Below are positions 1 through 6,006 of a stretch of 10,849 nucleotides of DNA, one piece after another. The position numbers and the translations under genes are program-made. Below the pieces are notes generated by a model, which saw only the letters and a list, made by a program, of their open reading frames with translations, was not told the origin of the DNA and ran no database searches. The stretch spans positions 1 through 10,849 of the forward strand of contig CALZHX010000333.1 in the NCBI GenBank assembly GCA_945787435.1. The letters run 5' to 3'. Numbering within the stretch: the first letter of the stretch is position 1; the number at the start of each line of letters is the position of its first letter. Source of the DNA: an uncultured Woeseiaceae bacterium (GTDB lineage Bacteria; Pseudomonadota; Gammaproteobacteria; Steroidobacterales; Woeseiaceae).

Positions 1-248
1 CTGACGATGCCAGGCATGTCGCAGATCGACTCGTGCAGACCGCGTCCGAGGCATACATCATCCAGGGGCAGGAGATCAAGTGCGCGGCCAGCGTCGGTAT
101 TGCCTTGATGCCCGAGCATGGTGAGGAGCTGTGGCACCTGATCAGCGTCGCCGACCAGGCGATGTACGACGCAAAGACTGAGGCGTCCGACGATGCGGCC
201 AATGACGGCTCGGCGTTCATGGGCAGCACACGCGAAAGGAACCAGTAG
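1..248 (+). CDS. GGDEF-domain protein (diguanylate cyclase), C-terminal fragment
   Basis: This is the 3' end of a gene whose start lies upstream of the window; the frame is open from base 3 to the TAG at 246-248. The visible part matches the end of a GGDEF domain, which makes the second messenger cyclic di-GMP from two GTP. The diagnostic stretch is ASVGIALMPEHGEE followed by LISVADQAMYDAK, the usual last strand (SVGIA-x-P-x-G) and last helix (ADxAMYxAK) of the fold. The GG(D/E)EF active-site motif itself is off the window, so activity cannot be judged. A short polar tail of about 20 residues follows the domain. What sensor or membrane part precedes the domain is unknown. The gene is separated from arsR by 68 bases and is probably unrelated to arsenic resistance. 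Confidence 0.85.
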   Translation, partial: DDARHVADRLVQTASEAYIIQGQEIKCAASVGIALMPEHGEELWHLISVADQAMYDAKTEASDDAANDGSAFMGSTRERNQ

Positions 249-281
249 TACTCATTCTCGTTTGCAGATCCTCCGAAAACA

Positions 282-318
282 TTGCAATTGAAATATATAT
301 CGATTAATCTCGATATAT
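282..318 (+). promoter_or_regulatory. arsR promoter and overlapping ArsR operator palindrome
   Basis: A perfect inverted repeat of 9 bases per arm, ATATATCGA (295-303) and TCGATATAT (310-318), is separated by TTAATC and overlaps the first two bases of the arsR ATG (317-319). A plausible sigma-70 promoter lies over it: -35 TTGCAA at 282-287, a 17-base spacer, and -10 TAATCT at 305-310, which puts transcription start at about 317. ArsR/SmtB repressors classically bind AT-rich inverted repeats overlapping their own promoter and leave when arsenite binds. That this repeat is the operator is inferred from its position and symmetry; the promoter boxes are weaker evidence than the repeat. Confidence 0.6.
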
Positions 319-643
319 GGATATCAAATCAGCGGTTAGCGCACTCGAAGCGCTGGCTCACGAAACCCGGCTCAGCGTATTTCGCTTGTTGGTGCAGGCG
401 GGACCCGCCGGTCTGACCGCCGGTGCAATTGCCGATCACCTGGAAACGCGCCAGAACACAATGTCGAGTCACCTCGCGAAATTGCATCGTGCTGGCATCG
501 TCACAAGCGAACGCGATGGCCGCCATATCATCTACCGTGCCGACTTCGACGCGGTTGGCGGCTTGATCGTCTACCTGATGAAAGACTGTTGCGGGGGCAA
601 TTCACAAGTGTGCAAGCCCGTGGCGGCATCAATTAGTTGTTAA
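317..643 (+). CDS. arsR: ArsR-family arsenite-responsive transcriptional repressor
   Basis: This 108-residue protein is a typical ArsR/SmtB winged-helix repressor, expected to act as a cytoplasmic dimer that represses its operon until it binds As(III). The helix-turn-helix runs over about residues 33-62 (LTAGAIADHL, then SSHLAKLHRAGIV), followed by the wing with RDGRHIIYR at 66-74. It lacks the ELCVCDL metal site of the E. coli plasmid R773 type. Instead it has a C-terminal cysteine cluster, Cys91-Cys92 and Cys99, with a further Cys at the last residue (108). The pair-plus-one layout resembles the C-terminal arsenite site described for Acidithiobacillus ferrooxidans ArsR. It is first in an operon with arsI, arsC and acr3. 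The ATG at 317 is the only sensible start for a full-length domain, yet no Shine-Dalgarno precedes it and it overlaps the predicted operator, so the transcript may be leaderless. Family is near certain; inducer selectivity (As(III), possibly organoarsenicals) is inferred from neighbours. Confidence 0.93.
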   Translation: MDIKSAVSALEALAHETRLSVFRLLVQAGPAGLTAGAIADHLETRQNTMSSHLAKLHRAGIVTSERDGRHIIYRADFDAVGGLIVYLMKDCCGGNSQVCKPVAASISC

Positions 644-653
644 GGATATTTAA

Positions 654-1085
654 ATGAAACGTTTTCACGTCAATGTGTCGGTTGCGGACCTGTCGCAATC
701 AATCGAGTTCTACACTACTTTATTTGGCGAGGAGCCCAGTGTCGCCAAGAAAGACTACGCGAAGTGGATGCTTGATGACCCACGCGTCAATTTCGCAATC
801 AGCGAGTCCAGCCGTTCACGCGGCGTTAACCACGTCGGTTTGCAGGCAGAAACTGTCGATGAACTCGGCGAGATACAGCAGCGCCTGCGTCTGGCCGGCG
901 AACAAACCTTCGACCAGTCGGATGCCGAATGCTGCTACGCACGTTCCACCAAGACCTGGGTTCGTGACCCCGATTCGGTTGCGTGGGAAACATTTGTGAC
1001 GCACAGTGAGATCACACATTTCGGTGAGGACATGGCGCCCGACGAGGCAAAGGCGAGTTCTACAGGTTCTCGTTGTTGTGCTTAA
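654..1085 (+). CDS. arsI: ArsI-type C-As lyase (vicinal oxygen chelate/glyoxalase fold)
   Basis: The 143-residue protein belongs to the vicinal oxygen chelate superfamily and matches ArsI, the Fe(II)- and O2-dependent dioxygenase that cleaves the carbon-arsenic bond of trivalent methyl- or aromatic arsenicals to release arsenite. Likely metal ligands are His5 (MKRFHVNVSV), His60 (VNHVGLQ) and Glu112 (VAWETF). The hallmark arsenic-binding vicinal pair is Cys93-Cys94 in ECCYARSTKTWVRDPD, just before the DP-x-x-x-WE signature. Length is normal for the family. The C-terminal tail ends in Arg-Cys-Cys-Ala, a second cysteine pair. A clear AAGGA (642-646) lies 7 bases before the ATG and overlaps the arsR stop, so it is co-transcribed with arsR. 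The last bases overlap the proposed arsC start. Related CadI/glyoxalase proteins share the fold, but the CCYA motif in an ars operon makes ArsI the best call. Confidence 0.9.
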   Translation: MKRFHVNVSVADLSQSIEFYTTLFGEEPSVAKKDYAKWMLDDPRVNFAISESSRSRGVNHVGLQAETVDELGEIQQRLRLAGEQTFDQSDAECCYARSTKTWVRDPDSVAWETFVTHSEITHFGEDMAPDEAKASSTGSRCCA

Positions 1086-1578
1086 CGTCCTGTTTCTGTG
1101 CACAGGAAATTCAGCGCGGAGCATCCTGGCCGAAGTCGTTTTGAACGAGCTGGGTCGCGATGTGTTTGTGGCGTACAGCGCCGGCAGTCAACCGGCCGGA
1201 CAGGTTAATTCTGGTGCACTGCAAAAACTCGCTGTGGAAGGTCATTCTGTCCAGGATTTGTCGTCCGATTCGTGGGAACGGTATAGCGGCGACGGTGCAC
1301 CGGAGTTCGATGTTGTGATTACGGTTTGTGACAATGCAGCGGGGGAGTCCTGCCCGGTCTGGAACGGCAGCCCTGTGACGGCACATTGGGGTATTCCGGA
1401 CCCTGCGGCGTTTCAAAATGACGATGAGCAGCGAGTTGCTTTCGATGTGGCATACGACCAACTCCGGCGGCGCATAGAAGCGTTCCTGAGGCTGCCGCAC
1501 AAGCGCCGGTCACACGAAGAAGCAGCAAGATTGTTGCAACAAATTCACGAGGAAGAGAGCCTGCATGAATCTGTTTGA
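1078..1578 (+). CDS. arsC: Thioredoxin-coupled arsenate reductase ArsC (low-molecular-weight phosphatase fold)
   Basis: This cytoplasmic enzyme reduces arsenate to arsenite using three cysteines and thioredoxin. With the GTG at 1078 as start the protein has 166 residues and opens with LNVLFLCTGNSARS, as the family does. The phosphate-loop CX5R is Cys8-Thr-Gly-Asn-Ser-Ala-Arg14. The two resolving cysteines are Cys84 and Cys92 in ITVCDNAAGESCPVW, and the Asp-Pro loop acid is Asp108 in HWGIPDPAA. All catalytic parts are present. The frame stays open back to a GTG at 1006, but that start would add 24 residues without homology and an 80-base overlap with arsI, so 1078 is preferred. It overlaps the arsI stop by 8 bases and only a weak ACAGG at 1062-1066 lies upstream, so translation is probably coupled to arsI. 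A charged tail of about 25 residues follows the core. The end overlaps acr3 by 14 bases. Confidence 0.92.
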   Translation: MLNVLFLCTGNSARSILAEVVLNELGRDVFVAYSAGSQPAGQVNSGALQKLAVEGHSVQDLSSDSWERYSGDGAPEFDVVITVCDNAAGESCPVWNGSPVTAHWGIPDPAAFQNDDEQRVAFDVAYDQLRRRIEAFLRLPHKRRSHEEAARLLQQIHEEESLHESV

Positions 1579-2611
1579 GCGCTACCTGACACTCTGGGTT
1601 GGTGTTTGCATCGTCGTCGGCATAAGCCTTGGACAGTTGTTTCCAGGTATTTTCCAGTTCGTCGGTCGAATTGAAGTCGCCCACATAAACTTACCGGTTG
1701 CTGTGTTGGTCTGGTTGATGATCATCCCGATGCTCATCAAGATCGATTTGCGGCAACTTAAAGGCGTGCGAGAACATTGGCGCGGCGTTGGCGTAACGCT
1801 ATTCGTCAACTGGGGAGTAAAGCCGTTTTCGATGGCGTTACTCGCCTGGTTTTTCATCGGTTTCTTGTTTAGAGAACACCTGCCTGCGGACCAGATCGAC
1901 TCCTACATTGCCGGCCTGGTGATACTCGCAGCCGCACCATGTACGGCAATGGTGTTCGTCTGGAGCAACCTGATGCGCGGCGAGCCTCACTTTACGCTGT
2001 CGCAGGTGGCGCTCAACGATGTAATCATGGTGTTTGCATTTGCGCCTATCGTTGCCCTTCTTCTCGGCTTGTCCGAAATACAGGTTCCCTGGGACACGCT
2101 GTTCCTGTCGGTCTTGTTGTATATCGTTGTGCCACTGATCATCGCAAGTTTGTGGCGTCGCCGTATACTGGCCGGATTAAATGGCGAGGCGCGTCTTCAG
2201 AAGGTGATCGCGCGCCTGGGGCCGATCTCGCTGGTCGCGTTGCTGGCCACACTGGTTCTGCTGTTCGGTTTTCAGGGTAAACAGATTATTGCAGCACCAC
2301 TGATCATCGCGTTGCTGGCCGTGCCTATTCTCATACAGGTTTTCTTTAATTCCGGGATTGCCTACCTGCTAAACAGGCAGGTGCGATCGCCACACTGTGT
2401 TGCCGGTCCATCCGCATTGATTGGTGCGAGCAATTTCTTCGAACTGGCGGTGGCCACAGCCATTGCACTTTTCGGTTTTGAGTCAGGCGCCGCACTCGCA
2501 ACAGTAGTTGGCGTACTGATTGAGGTCCCGGTGATGTTGATCGCTGTGCGGGTCGTCAATAACTCCCGCGACTGGTACGAGCGTCGCGAGGGGGTCGGTG
2601 CCGAGATCTAG
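1565..2611 (+). CDS. acr3: Acr3-type arsenite efflux permease
   Basis: This 348-residue polytopic inner-membrane protein with about ten hydrophobic segments is an Acr3 arsenite transporter (bile/arsenite/riboflavin transporter superfamily), unrelated in fold to ArsB. It expels As(III) using the proton-motive force. Recognisable family blocks are VLVWLMIIPMLIKID near residues 47-61, the APCTAMVFVWSNL segment with the conserved Cys126, GASNFFELAVATAIALF with Glu293, and GVLIEVPVML with Glu320. Studied Acr3 proteins need one membrane cysteine and one late membrane glutamate. Cys126 is the clear match for the first; I cannot tell which glutamate matches the second. The ATG lies 14 bases inside arsC, preceded by GAGGAAGAG (1549-1557), so translation is coupled. 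It is the last gene of the operon and the common exit for arsenite from ArsC and ArsI. Its TAG shares bases with the stop of the convergent lipoprotein gene. Confidence 0.95.
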   Translation: MNLFERYLTLWVGVCIVVGISLGQLFPGIFQFVGRIEVAHINLPVAVLVWLMIIPMLIKIDLRQLKGVREHWRGVGVTLFVNWGVKPFSMALLAWFFIGFLFREHLPADQIDSYIAGLVILAAAPCTAMVFVWSNLMRGEPHFTLSQVALNDVIMVFAFAPIVALLLGLSEIQVPWDTLFLSVLLYIVVPLIIASLWRRRILAGLNGEARLQKVIARLGPISLVALLATLVLLFGFQGKQIIAAPLIIALLAVPILIQVFFNSGIAYLLNRQVRSPHCVAGPSALIGASNFFELAVATAIALFGFESGAALATVVGVLIEVPVMLIAVRVVNNSRDWYERREGVGAEI

Positions 2612-3957
2612 GGAGGCGGAATGATCGCGAAATCGACGATGGTCGGATCAACGTTCTCGAATATTATCGTCTCGACAACGTCACCGAAATCCAGATCGAG
2701 GGTATTGGGGCCGGAAAGCACAATTTTTTCGTCGACAACGGTGACGTAGATATCATAGGTGCCCGGAAAGATCGGTATTTGCACGGGCCCGAATCCGAGC
2801 GGATAGTCCGGAATCAATGGGTCCTCTTCGTCAATAGGTTCGCCGCCTGGCACAACGTAAATGTCAACACCGGGCCGGCCACCGGCCGCATTCATAAAAC
2901 TCAGGCGTGCTCTCGTTTGAATGGAGCGCCGGTCGGAGAGATTGCCAATATGGATGTCGGCCCCGTCAGCGTCTACCAGAACAAAAAAATCAGTACGGGT
3001 TCCTGCAAATACGAATTCATCAACGTCGAGCAGCGTTGCGCCTGTATTGCCCGGCGCAGTGTACGTGACGGGTACATCGCCGCCAGTGACATCGATAAAC
3101 GGCGTAACGTCCGTGAAAGTGTGGTCAGTGACGACGGGGACGGTCAATGGATCGTCGATATAGATATCTGCATCGCCAAGATCCAAAGACGCGTGTATGA
3201 AACGCATGGTCGGCGGAAAGCGCGAATCGACCAATGCTCCCGTTCCGCCGGCGCTTAGATTAAACAGGCGGACTGAAATCGGCGTGAGATCATTCTCGTC
3301 CCCGTCGAAAACGCTGATCATAAACTGCGTTTGCGCTGAGATCGTAACTGCATCGGACGTAAACAGGATCGTTGTGTCATCACCCGCCGGCGTAACCGCC
3401 ATTACGTATTCGCCTGCCTCCAGATCCACAGGCGTGGCGATTTCACCAAAGGCCAACGTTGCGATCTGCGACCCGAGAACCGGTGGTATTGCCGCGTCGG
3501 CAAAATAAATATCAACATCGCCGAGTGTCTCTGCCGTGTGCGCCATGCGGGCCTCGAAGACCGTTTCCGAACCGGCCCACTCACGTATATCCGCTTCCCA
3601 GATTGTGATGTCAGGAGCGGCAAGCGCACCGGAAATGACGAATGTGTAGTCCTTGTCGGCTTCGACTTTGAGGAGCTGGCTGGCAACTCGCGTTGTTGCG
3701 CTATCACCGGCGAGTAAGGCCTGGAAATTGAACGTGTATTCGAGGTTGTCATAAACTTCGGTGTCCGTGACCGTTTTGGTTGCGGCGGAGCCGAGTACCC
3801 GTTCTTCAATCAGGAATACCACTTCGGGTGATGCCGGAATCGCGTTGAGGGCCCGAAGGGTACCCTCGCCCGTGGCTACCGGCAATTTCGATTCCTTGGC
3901 GCATGCGCCAAGGATGACAGCAGCCATACAAATGGCCAGTATTACGTAACGCTTCAT
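2608..3957 (-). CDS. Secreted lipoprotein with repeated DUF4397-like domains
   Basis: This 449-residue protein starts with a lipoprotein signal: MKRYV, a hydrophobic stretch, then the lipobox ILGAC with the lipidated Cys19. Residue 20 is Ala, not Asp, so outer-membrane sorting is more likely than retention in the inner membrane. The rest is acidic and beta-rich, with four recurring units: LRALNAIPASPEVVFLI (about 34-50), ARMAHTAETLGDVDIYF (136-152), MRFIHASLDLGDADIYID (251-268) and LSFMNAAGGRPGVDIYV (352-368). The pattern of a strand, then A/N-x-x-P, then D-(V/A)-D-(I/V)-Y is that of DUF4397, a cell-surface domain without a proven function. The start follows the aldehyde dehydrogenase stop by 21 bases with a weak GGAT (3968-3965 on the minus strand), so it is probably the second gene of that transcript. 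No catalytic residues are apparent; adhesion or a structural envelope role is only a guess. The stop overlaps acr3's. Confidence 0.8.
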   Translation of the reverse strand: MKRYVILAICMAAVILGACAKESKLPVATGEGTLRALNAIPASPEVVFLIEERVLGSAATKTVTDTEVYDNLEYTFNFQALLAGDSATTRVASQLLKVEADKDYTFVISGALAAPDITIWEADIREWAGSETVFEARMAHTAETLGDVDIYFADAAIPPVLGSQIATLAFGEIATPVDLEAGEYVMAVTPAGDDTTILFTSDAVTISAQTQFMISVFDGDENDLTPISVRLFNLSAGGTGALVDSRFPPTMRFIHASLDLGDADIYIDDPLTVPVVTDHTFTDVTPFIDVTGGDVPVTYTAPGNTGATLLDVDEFVFAGTRTDFFVLVDADGADIHIGNLSDRRSIQTRARLSFMNAAGGRPGVDIYVVPGGEPIDEEDPLIPDYPLGFGPVQIPIFPGTYDIYVTVVDEKIVLSGPNTLDLDFGDVVETIIFENVDPTIVDFAIIPPP

Positions 3958-3978
3958 GCTTAGATCCGTTGCCTTTCC

Positions 3979-5412
3979 CTAGTTTCTGGCTTCATAGCCG
4001 TAGATCGATTTGACCTCGAGGAATTCGTCGATTCCGTGGGCGCCCCATTCACGGCCATTGCCGGATTGCTTGTAGCCGCCAAATGGAGAGGCCGAATCGG
4101 CCCATGCGCCATTGATATGGACCATGCCGGTTCGCATTCGTGCCGCAACTTTCCTGGCACGGTCCAGATCAGACGAGGATACATAGCCAGACAGTCCGTA
4201 CGGCGTGTCGTTAGCAATTCGCACGGCCTCGTCCTCGTCTTCGTACGGGATTATCGACAACACCGGTCCAAAGATCTCTTCGCGGGCAATCGTCATGTCA
4301 TTGCTGACGTTCGCAAACACGGTCGGCCTGGCGAAATACCCTTTTTCGATCCCGTCGGGTTTGCCAGTGCCGCCGGCGGCCAGCGTCGCGCCTTCATCAA
4401 TGCCTTTTTGAATCAGGTCCTGCACCTTGTTCCATTGCAGGTCAGAGACGAGGGGGCCTACCTCGGTCTTCTCGTCCCTGGGGTCACCGACAATCGTTGC
4501 CTCTGCGACAGACGCTGCCGCCGCAGCGGCTTCATCCATGCGCGCTTTCGGTACGAGCATGCGCGATGGTGCGTCACAGGACTGCCCCGGGTTCTCGAAC
4601 ACATCGCCGGCCCCACGTTTGACGGCGTTCTCGAAATCGGCATCATCGAGCAGGATGTTGGCCGACTTGCCACCGAGTTCCTGTGCGACTCTTTTAACCG
4701 TCGGGGCAGCATTCTGTGCGACCAGCACGCCTGCGCGCGTCGAGCCGGTGAATGACACCATGTCGACGCCAGGGTGTTGCGACAGGGCCGTGCCGACACC
4801 AGGACCATCGCCATTGACGAGGTTGAAAACGCCGGCGGGTACACCTGCGGCATCGAGTATTTCGGCAAATATCATCGCATCGAATGGCGCTATCTCGCTG
4901 GGTTTTAGCACCATCGTGCAGCCAGCCGCGAGCGCCGGGGCAACCTTCACAGCGACCTGGTTCATCGGCCAGTTCCACGGTGTGATCAGTCCACACACGC
5001 CAATGGGTTCCTTGATGACCAGTGTCGTGCGGTTTCGCTCTTCGAACGGGTATTCCTTCAGGGCCCGAATGGCCGCCTTGATATGTTGTGGCCCACTGGC
5101 GGCCTGCGAATCCCTGGCGAGGCCCCACGGAGCGCCCATCTCTTCCATGATCGCTTCGGCAACATCGTCATGACGTTTGGCAAATTCCGCCAACACCGAT
5201 TCGAGCAATGCAATCCGATCCTCGCGTGATGATTGAGAGTATGACTCGAACGCACGTGTCGCGGCCGCAACGGCAAGATCAACGTCTTCGGCAGCACCAA
5301 TGCTGATCCGTCCGCAAACCTCTTCGGTTGCGGGATTAATGACGTCAAGCGTGTTCGGCGACTGCGGATCGACCCACTTTCCGTCGATATAGAATTGCAA
5401 CATCTCGCGCAT
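3979..5412 (-). CDS. NAD(P)-dependent aldehyde dehydrogenase
   Basis: This is a full-length (477-residue) member of the aldehyde dehydrogenase superfamily, oxidising an aldehyde to its acid in the cytoplasm. All key residues are visible: Asn147 in TPWNWP (oxyanion), Lys170 in VLKPSE (cofactor ribose), the Rossmann segment SFTGSTRAG at 220-228, general base Glu245 in QELGGKS, nucleophile Cys279 in NPGQSCDAP, and Glu379 in REEIFGPV. The end (SPFGGYKQSGNGRE, then EVKSIYGY) is also standard. The frame is open to 5697, but a strong AGGAGG at 5425-5420 lies 7 bases before the ATG at 5412, and the protein from there opens with the usual FYIDGKWV, so this start is firm. The lipoprotein gene follows by 21 bases. 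The substrate cannot be read from sequence; nearby acyl-CoA metabolism suggests an aliphatic or degradation-pathway aldehyde, as an inference. Confidence 0.95.
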   Translation of the reverse strand: MREMLQFYIDGKWVDPQSPNTLDVINPATEEVCGRISIGAAEDVDLAVAAATRAFESYSQSSREDRIALLESVLAEFAKRHDDVAEAIMEEMGAPWGLARDSQAASGPQHIKAAIRALKEYPFEERNRTTLVIKEPIGVCGLITPWNWPMNQVAVKVAPALAAGCTMVLKPSEIAPFDAMIFAEILDAAGVPAGVFNLVNGDGPGVGTALSQHPGVDMVSFTGSTRAGVLVAQNAAPTVKRVAQELGGKSANILLDDADFENAVKRGAGDVFENPGQSCDAPSRMLVPKARMDEAAAAAASVAEATIVGDPRDEKTEVGPLVSDLQWNKVQDLIQKGIDEGATLAAGGTGKPDGIEKGYFARPTVFANVSNDMTIAREEIFGPVLSIIPYEDEDEAVRIANDTPYGLSGYVSSSDLDRARKVAARMRTGMVHINGAWADSASPFGGYKQSGNGREWGAHGIDEFLEVKSIYGYEARN

Positions 5413-5419
5413 CAATGGT

Positions 5420-5464
5420 CCTCCTGAGCTGGCCGCGAATGATATCCTAATTTGGCCCACGTGG
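5420..5464 (-). promoter_or_regulatory. Aldehyde dehydrogenase control region: RBS, possible -10, CCACGTGG palindrome
   Basis: Reading the minus strand, the palindrome CCACGTGG (5464-5457, within GGCCACGTGGGCC) comes first, then a possible -10 TATCAT at 5444-5439, then the AGGAGG ribosome site at 5425-5420. The -10 would start transcription near 5432. At the expected -35 position only AGGCCA is seen, overlapping the palindrome, so the promoter may need an activator or be controlled by a protein bound there. The ribosome site is solid; the promoter and operator are tentative. Confidence 0.35.
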
Positions 5465-5536
5465 CCTGCTGTTGAAGACCATTGGAGACTGACCTTGACA
5501 ACCAACAAAGCACTGCTCGAGATGCGCGAGAAAGAG

Positions 5537-5559
5537 CCGCCACGTGGCGGACATCCGCC
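5537..5559. repeat. Perfect palindrome CCGCCACGTGGCGG with overlapping second hairpin
   Basis: A 14-base perfect palindrome occupies 5537-5550 and contains the same CCACGTGG core as the site at 5457-5464. A second inverted repeat, GGCGGA-CA-TCCGCC at 5546-5559, shares its right arm, so the two hairpins exclude each other. It lies 26 bases beyond the stop of the AraC-type gene (5585). On that strand it is followed by CTCTTTCTC, a poor but not absent U-rich run. It could therefore be a weak terminator for that gene, a distal operator for the aldehyde dehydrogenase, or both. Confidence 0.4.
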
Positions 5560-5584
5560 ATCGATGCCGGGCTGATGATTCGTT

Positions 5585-5965
5585 CTAGGCAGTAAGGAAT
5601 TTCTGCCGGTACTCAACCGGTGGCATGTCGTACCAGGACTTGAAGGCAGTCGTAAACGAGCTAATGCTCGAGTAACCGAGCAGCATGGCGACTTCAAGCG
5701 CTTTGAGCCGATTATCGCTCAGGTAGTTGACGGCCAGTACCGCTCGAACTTCATTGAGCACTTTTTGAAAGCTGGTCTTCTCGGCCCGCAGTCGGCGCTG
5801 CAGCGTGCGGCGGCTCAGCTTCAGGGCCCGGCAGGCAGAGTCGGCATTGGCCTCACCGGCCGCGAGTAGCTCGACAAGCCCCCGCTTCAATTGCTCGGCG
5901 ATATTGTCCTGAGCATACAGAGAACGCAGGTACTTCTCGGCTTGTTCTATGAGCTGACCGTACAT
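5585..5965 (-). CDS. AraC-family DNA-binding domain protein lacking the sensor domain
   Basis: The 126-residue product is essentially only the C-terminal part of an AraC/XylS regulator. A helical linker (residues 1-38) leads to the first helix-turn-helix (about 41-62, ACRALKLSRRTLQRRLRAE). The second follows (about 87-120, LKALEVAMLLGYSSISSFTTAFKSW, then MPPVEYRQ), which is the classic AraC signature. Family members of this type are usually about 300-350 residues with an N-terminal effector-binding domain; none is encoded here. The frame is closed by a TAG at 5980-5978, 12 bases before the ATG, and the divergent hydratase gene starts at 6007, so there is no room for the rest. No good Shine-Dalgarno is seen. 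It may be a functional stand-alone DNA-binding protein or the relic of a truncated regulator; the intact domain argues against long decay. Likely targets, if active, are the divergent fad-like gene or the downstream aldehyde dehydrogenase. Confidence 0.75.
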   Translation of the reverse strand: MYGQLIEQAEKYLRSLYAQDNIAEQLKRGLVELLAAGEANADSACRALKLSRRTLQRRLRAEKTSFQKVLNEVRAVLAVNYLSDNRLKALEVAMLLGYSSISSFTTAFKSWYDMPPVEYRQKFLTA

Positions 5966-6006
5966 GATGGCAAGATGCTACCAGAATTCGATGGCTGGAG
6001 CCCCTA

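Noticed and set aside
249..316. Terminator after the GGDEF gene
   Set aside because: No GC-rich stem with a T-run; the only symmetric elements are AT-rich and fit the arsR control region.
1006..1077. Longer arsC starting at GTG 1006 (or 1024)
   Set aside because: It adds up to 24 arginine-rich residues with no family match and overlaps arsI by 80 bases; the family's N-terminus begins right at LNVLFLCTGN.
317..2611. Ars operon as a recently mobile island
   Set aside because: No integrase, transposase, flanking direct repeats or tRNA, and base composition looks like the neighbours by eye.
4036..5173. Long forward frames opposite the aldehyde dehydrogenase (4036-4755 and 4427-5173)
   Set aside because: Composition is that of an antisense shadow of a GC-rich gene; no recognisable domain, and the minus-strand protein has every catalytic residue.
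5413..5697. N-terminal extension of the aldehyde dehydrogenase (95 residues)
   Set aside because: It overlaps the AraC-type gene in another frame, resembles no known domain, and the AGGAGG at 5425-5420 fixes the start at 5412.
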